A stretch of 64,000 nucleotides of DNA from Borrelia hermsii DAH (GTDB taxonomy: Bacteria; Spirochaetota; Spirochaetia; Borreliales; Borreliaceae). Below the pieces are notes generated by a model. That model had not been told where the DNA came from. It searched no databases and saw only the letters and a list, made by a program, of their open reading frames with translations. Positions 62,539 to 64,000 of the stretch are shown here, in pieces (position 1 is the stretch's first letter; each line of letters begins with the position of its first letter). The stretch lies in contig NZ_CP073140.1 in assembly GCF_023035675.1 (NCBI RefSeq), forward strand, positions 1 to 64,000, in the 5' to 3' direction. Position numbers and translations under genes: made by a program.

Positions 62539-63176
62539 ATGAGAAAAAAGAATAAGTGCAATAACAATGACTTTATTTATGGTTATTAGTAAGCTGTAAT
62601 AATGGAGGGCCAGAGCTTAAAAGTGACGAAGTAGCTAAGCCTGATGGAACAGTGCTTGATTTGGCAAAAATAAGTAAAAAGATAAAAGATGCTAGTGATT
62701 TTGCAGCAAGTGTTAAAGAAGTTCATACTTTAGTTAAGTCTATTGACGAGCTTGCTAAAGCTATTGGAAAGAAAATTAAAAATGATAATAGTAACTTTGA
62801 GGATGAGAATGACCATAATGGATCGTTAATTGCAGGGGTATTTCAAGTAATATTGACTGTAAAAGCTAAATTAACATCATTAGAGCAAATTATTGGAATT
62901 TCTGATGAATTAAAGACAAAGGTTGGCATGGTTAAGAAAGAAAGTGAAGCATTCGTAACCCAAGTAAAATCAAAGCATACTGATCTTGCTAAAGAAGGTG
63001 TTACTGATGCACATGCAAAGAGTGCCATACTTGTAACAGATGGCACTAAGGATAAAGGAGCCGCTGAACTTATTAAGCTCAACACAGCAATAGATGAGTT
63101 ATTAAAGGCTGCTAATGATGCAGTAGAAACTGCGATTAAAGAGCTTACAACCCCTGCTAAACCTTCTAATAGTTAA
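62539..63176 (+). pseudogene. vsp: vsp with homopolymer frameshift in the UHS
   Basis: The start ATGAGAAAAAAGAATAAG has one more A than the canonical ATGAGAAAAAGAATAAG. A second insertion lies in ATGGTTATTAGT (normally ATGGTATTAGT). Together they shift the signal peptide. The Vsp body is intact and open from at least 62610 ([57 protein letters not shown]). The leader GTTAAAAGGGGAAAAG provides a ribosome site. Confidence 0.82.
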
Positions 63177-63431
63177 GGTATAAATAAGTTAAATCTTATT
63201 ACAAGATAAGTTATTAAGGTAAAAGGTAAGATCTGGGAAAAATAAAGTCTATAAATAATAATCTGGGAGTTTGTTCTCTTAGCTTATTTTGTTTTTTATT
63301 CCTATATTTACTTGTTTTACTGCATTATTATACTTCTTAGATTATTTTTATGACTTTTATCTTTTAGATTACATTTATGGCTTGATTTTAACTTATTTTA
63401 TAATTTAATGAGAACTTAGATTTCTTTAATT

Positions 63432-64000
63432 GGCAGATCCTCAGAATAAATTTTTAAAGTCATTAATAGACTTAGGTAATGATTTTTTAAATGTGTTTAC
63501 ATCATTTGGAGATATAGTTTCCAAGGTATTAGGTTTTAGTACAGAGACAAAAAAGTCTGATGTTGGAGCTTATTTTAAGACAGTACAAGATACTATACAA
63601 GGCACTAAGGACAAGCTTAATAAAATTGTTACTGACATGAAGAGTGAAGGAAATCCTAATGCAGCTGAAACAGAGACCGCTGTTAACAAACTAATTAGTG
63701 AAACACTTGATAAGATAATTGATGTGGCTAAAACCGTTAGTGAGGCTATTGGAGATGCTAGCGACCCAATTGGTAATGTTGCTGTTCAGAATAACGGTGG
63801 AGTTGTTGGAGATGTTGATAAACTAGTAAAAGGCATTAAAAGTATAGTAGATGTAGTACTTAAAGATGTAGGAAATCCTGAGGTGGGGGATGTGAATAAA
63901 GCCGAAGATGGTAGCGCAGGAAATAATGATGGTGTGGGGAAGTTGTTTGCTTCTGATAATGCTGTTGCTGCTGTCAATAATGCAAAAGATGCGGTTATGG
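63432..64000 (+). pseudogene. vlp: vlp, delta-type, 5' truncated, runs off the window
   Basis: Begins without UHS at [20 protein letters not shown] and matches 60278-61168 closely, including the internal deletion before NNAKDAV. Upstream is the vsp-type 3' flank with the degenerate hairpin. The 3' end lies outside the window, so the tail cannot be judged. Confidence 0.82.

Noticed and set aside
1..64000. Search for rRNA and tRNA genes, and for transposase genes
   Set aside because: No rRNA or cloverleaf tRNA sequence was recognised and no intact transposase was seen; the only recombinase-like genes are the two decayed remnants.

Overview
The window looks like part of a linear plasmid of a relapsing-fever Borrelia. 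The evidence is the very AT-rich DNA, a four-gene Borrelia plasmid partition locus (PF57/62, PF50, PF32/ParA, PF49), Mlp and Bdr families, cp32-like phage remnants, a BBK32-type lipoprotein, and above all a large archive of variable large (Vlp) and variable small (Vsp) surface lipoprotein genes. No species is claimed. Vlp subfamily letters (alpha, beta, gamma, delta) are assigned from remembered sequence signatures and were not checked against a database.

Layout. 1-3.0 kb is an intact partition operon, followed by a broken Bdr-like gene, a strong terminator and a phage gene remnant. 4.5-7.1 kb holds minus-strand vlp/vsp cassettes. 7.2-10.0 kb is a second, wholly decayed partition locus on the minus strand, cut off inside a vlp signal sequence at about 10.02 kb. 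10-26.3 kb is a dense vlp/vsp archive in both orientations. It contains two Vlp/Vsp chimeras and a pair of roughly 1.47-kb inverted repeats flanking a vsp. 26.3-27.7 kb is a third decayed partition locus. 27.9-31.5 kb has a decayed recombinase gene, two intact mlp genes and cp32-like remnants (DUF603, terminase, a presumed portal protein). 31.6-33.3 kb returns to vlp. 34.3-36.7 kb has two convergent lipoprotein genes, Erp-like and BBK32-like. 37.1-42.4 kb has an overlapping two-gene membrane module and an intact bifunctional restriction-modification gene with a decayed relative beside it. 43.1-52.5 kb is a patchwork: a 3'-truncated chbC-like PTS gene, phage and mlp pseudogenes, an MFS transporter and a vsp pseudogene. 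An intact bdr follows. 53.3-64 kb is a second vlp/vsp archive, almost all on the plus strand and running off the window end.

How the parts work together. In relapsing-fever Borrelia, silent vlp/vsp genes are copied into a single telomere-proximal expression site, guided by homology at the 5' end (UHS, the shared signal-peptide start) and by extragenic downstream homology sequences (DHS). Both kinds of block recur here. The UHS encodes the shared start [17 protein letters not shown] candidate DHS of about 0.2 kb carries a conserved hairpin. Many cassettes lack a start codon, signal peptide or reading frame, as expected of an archive. No convincing active expression site was found; only two weak promoter-like motifs occur. 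Remnants of at least two extra partition loci and several scattered cp32 pieces suggest that the plasmid grew by repeated fusion and rearrangement.
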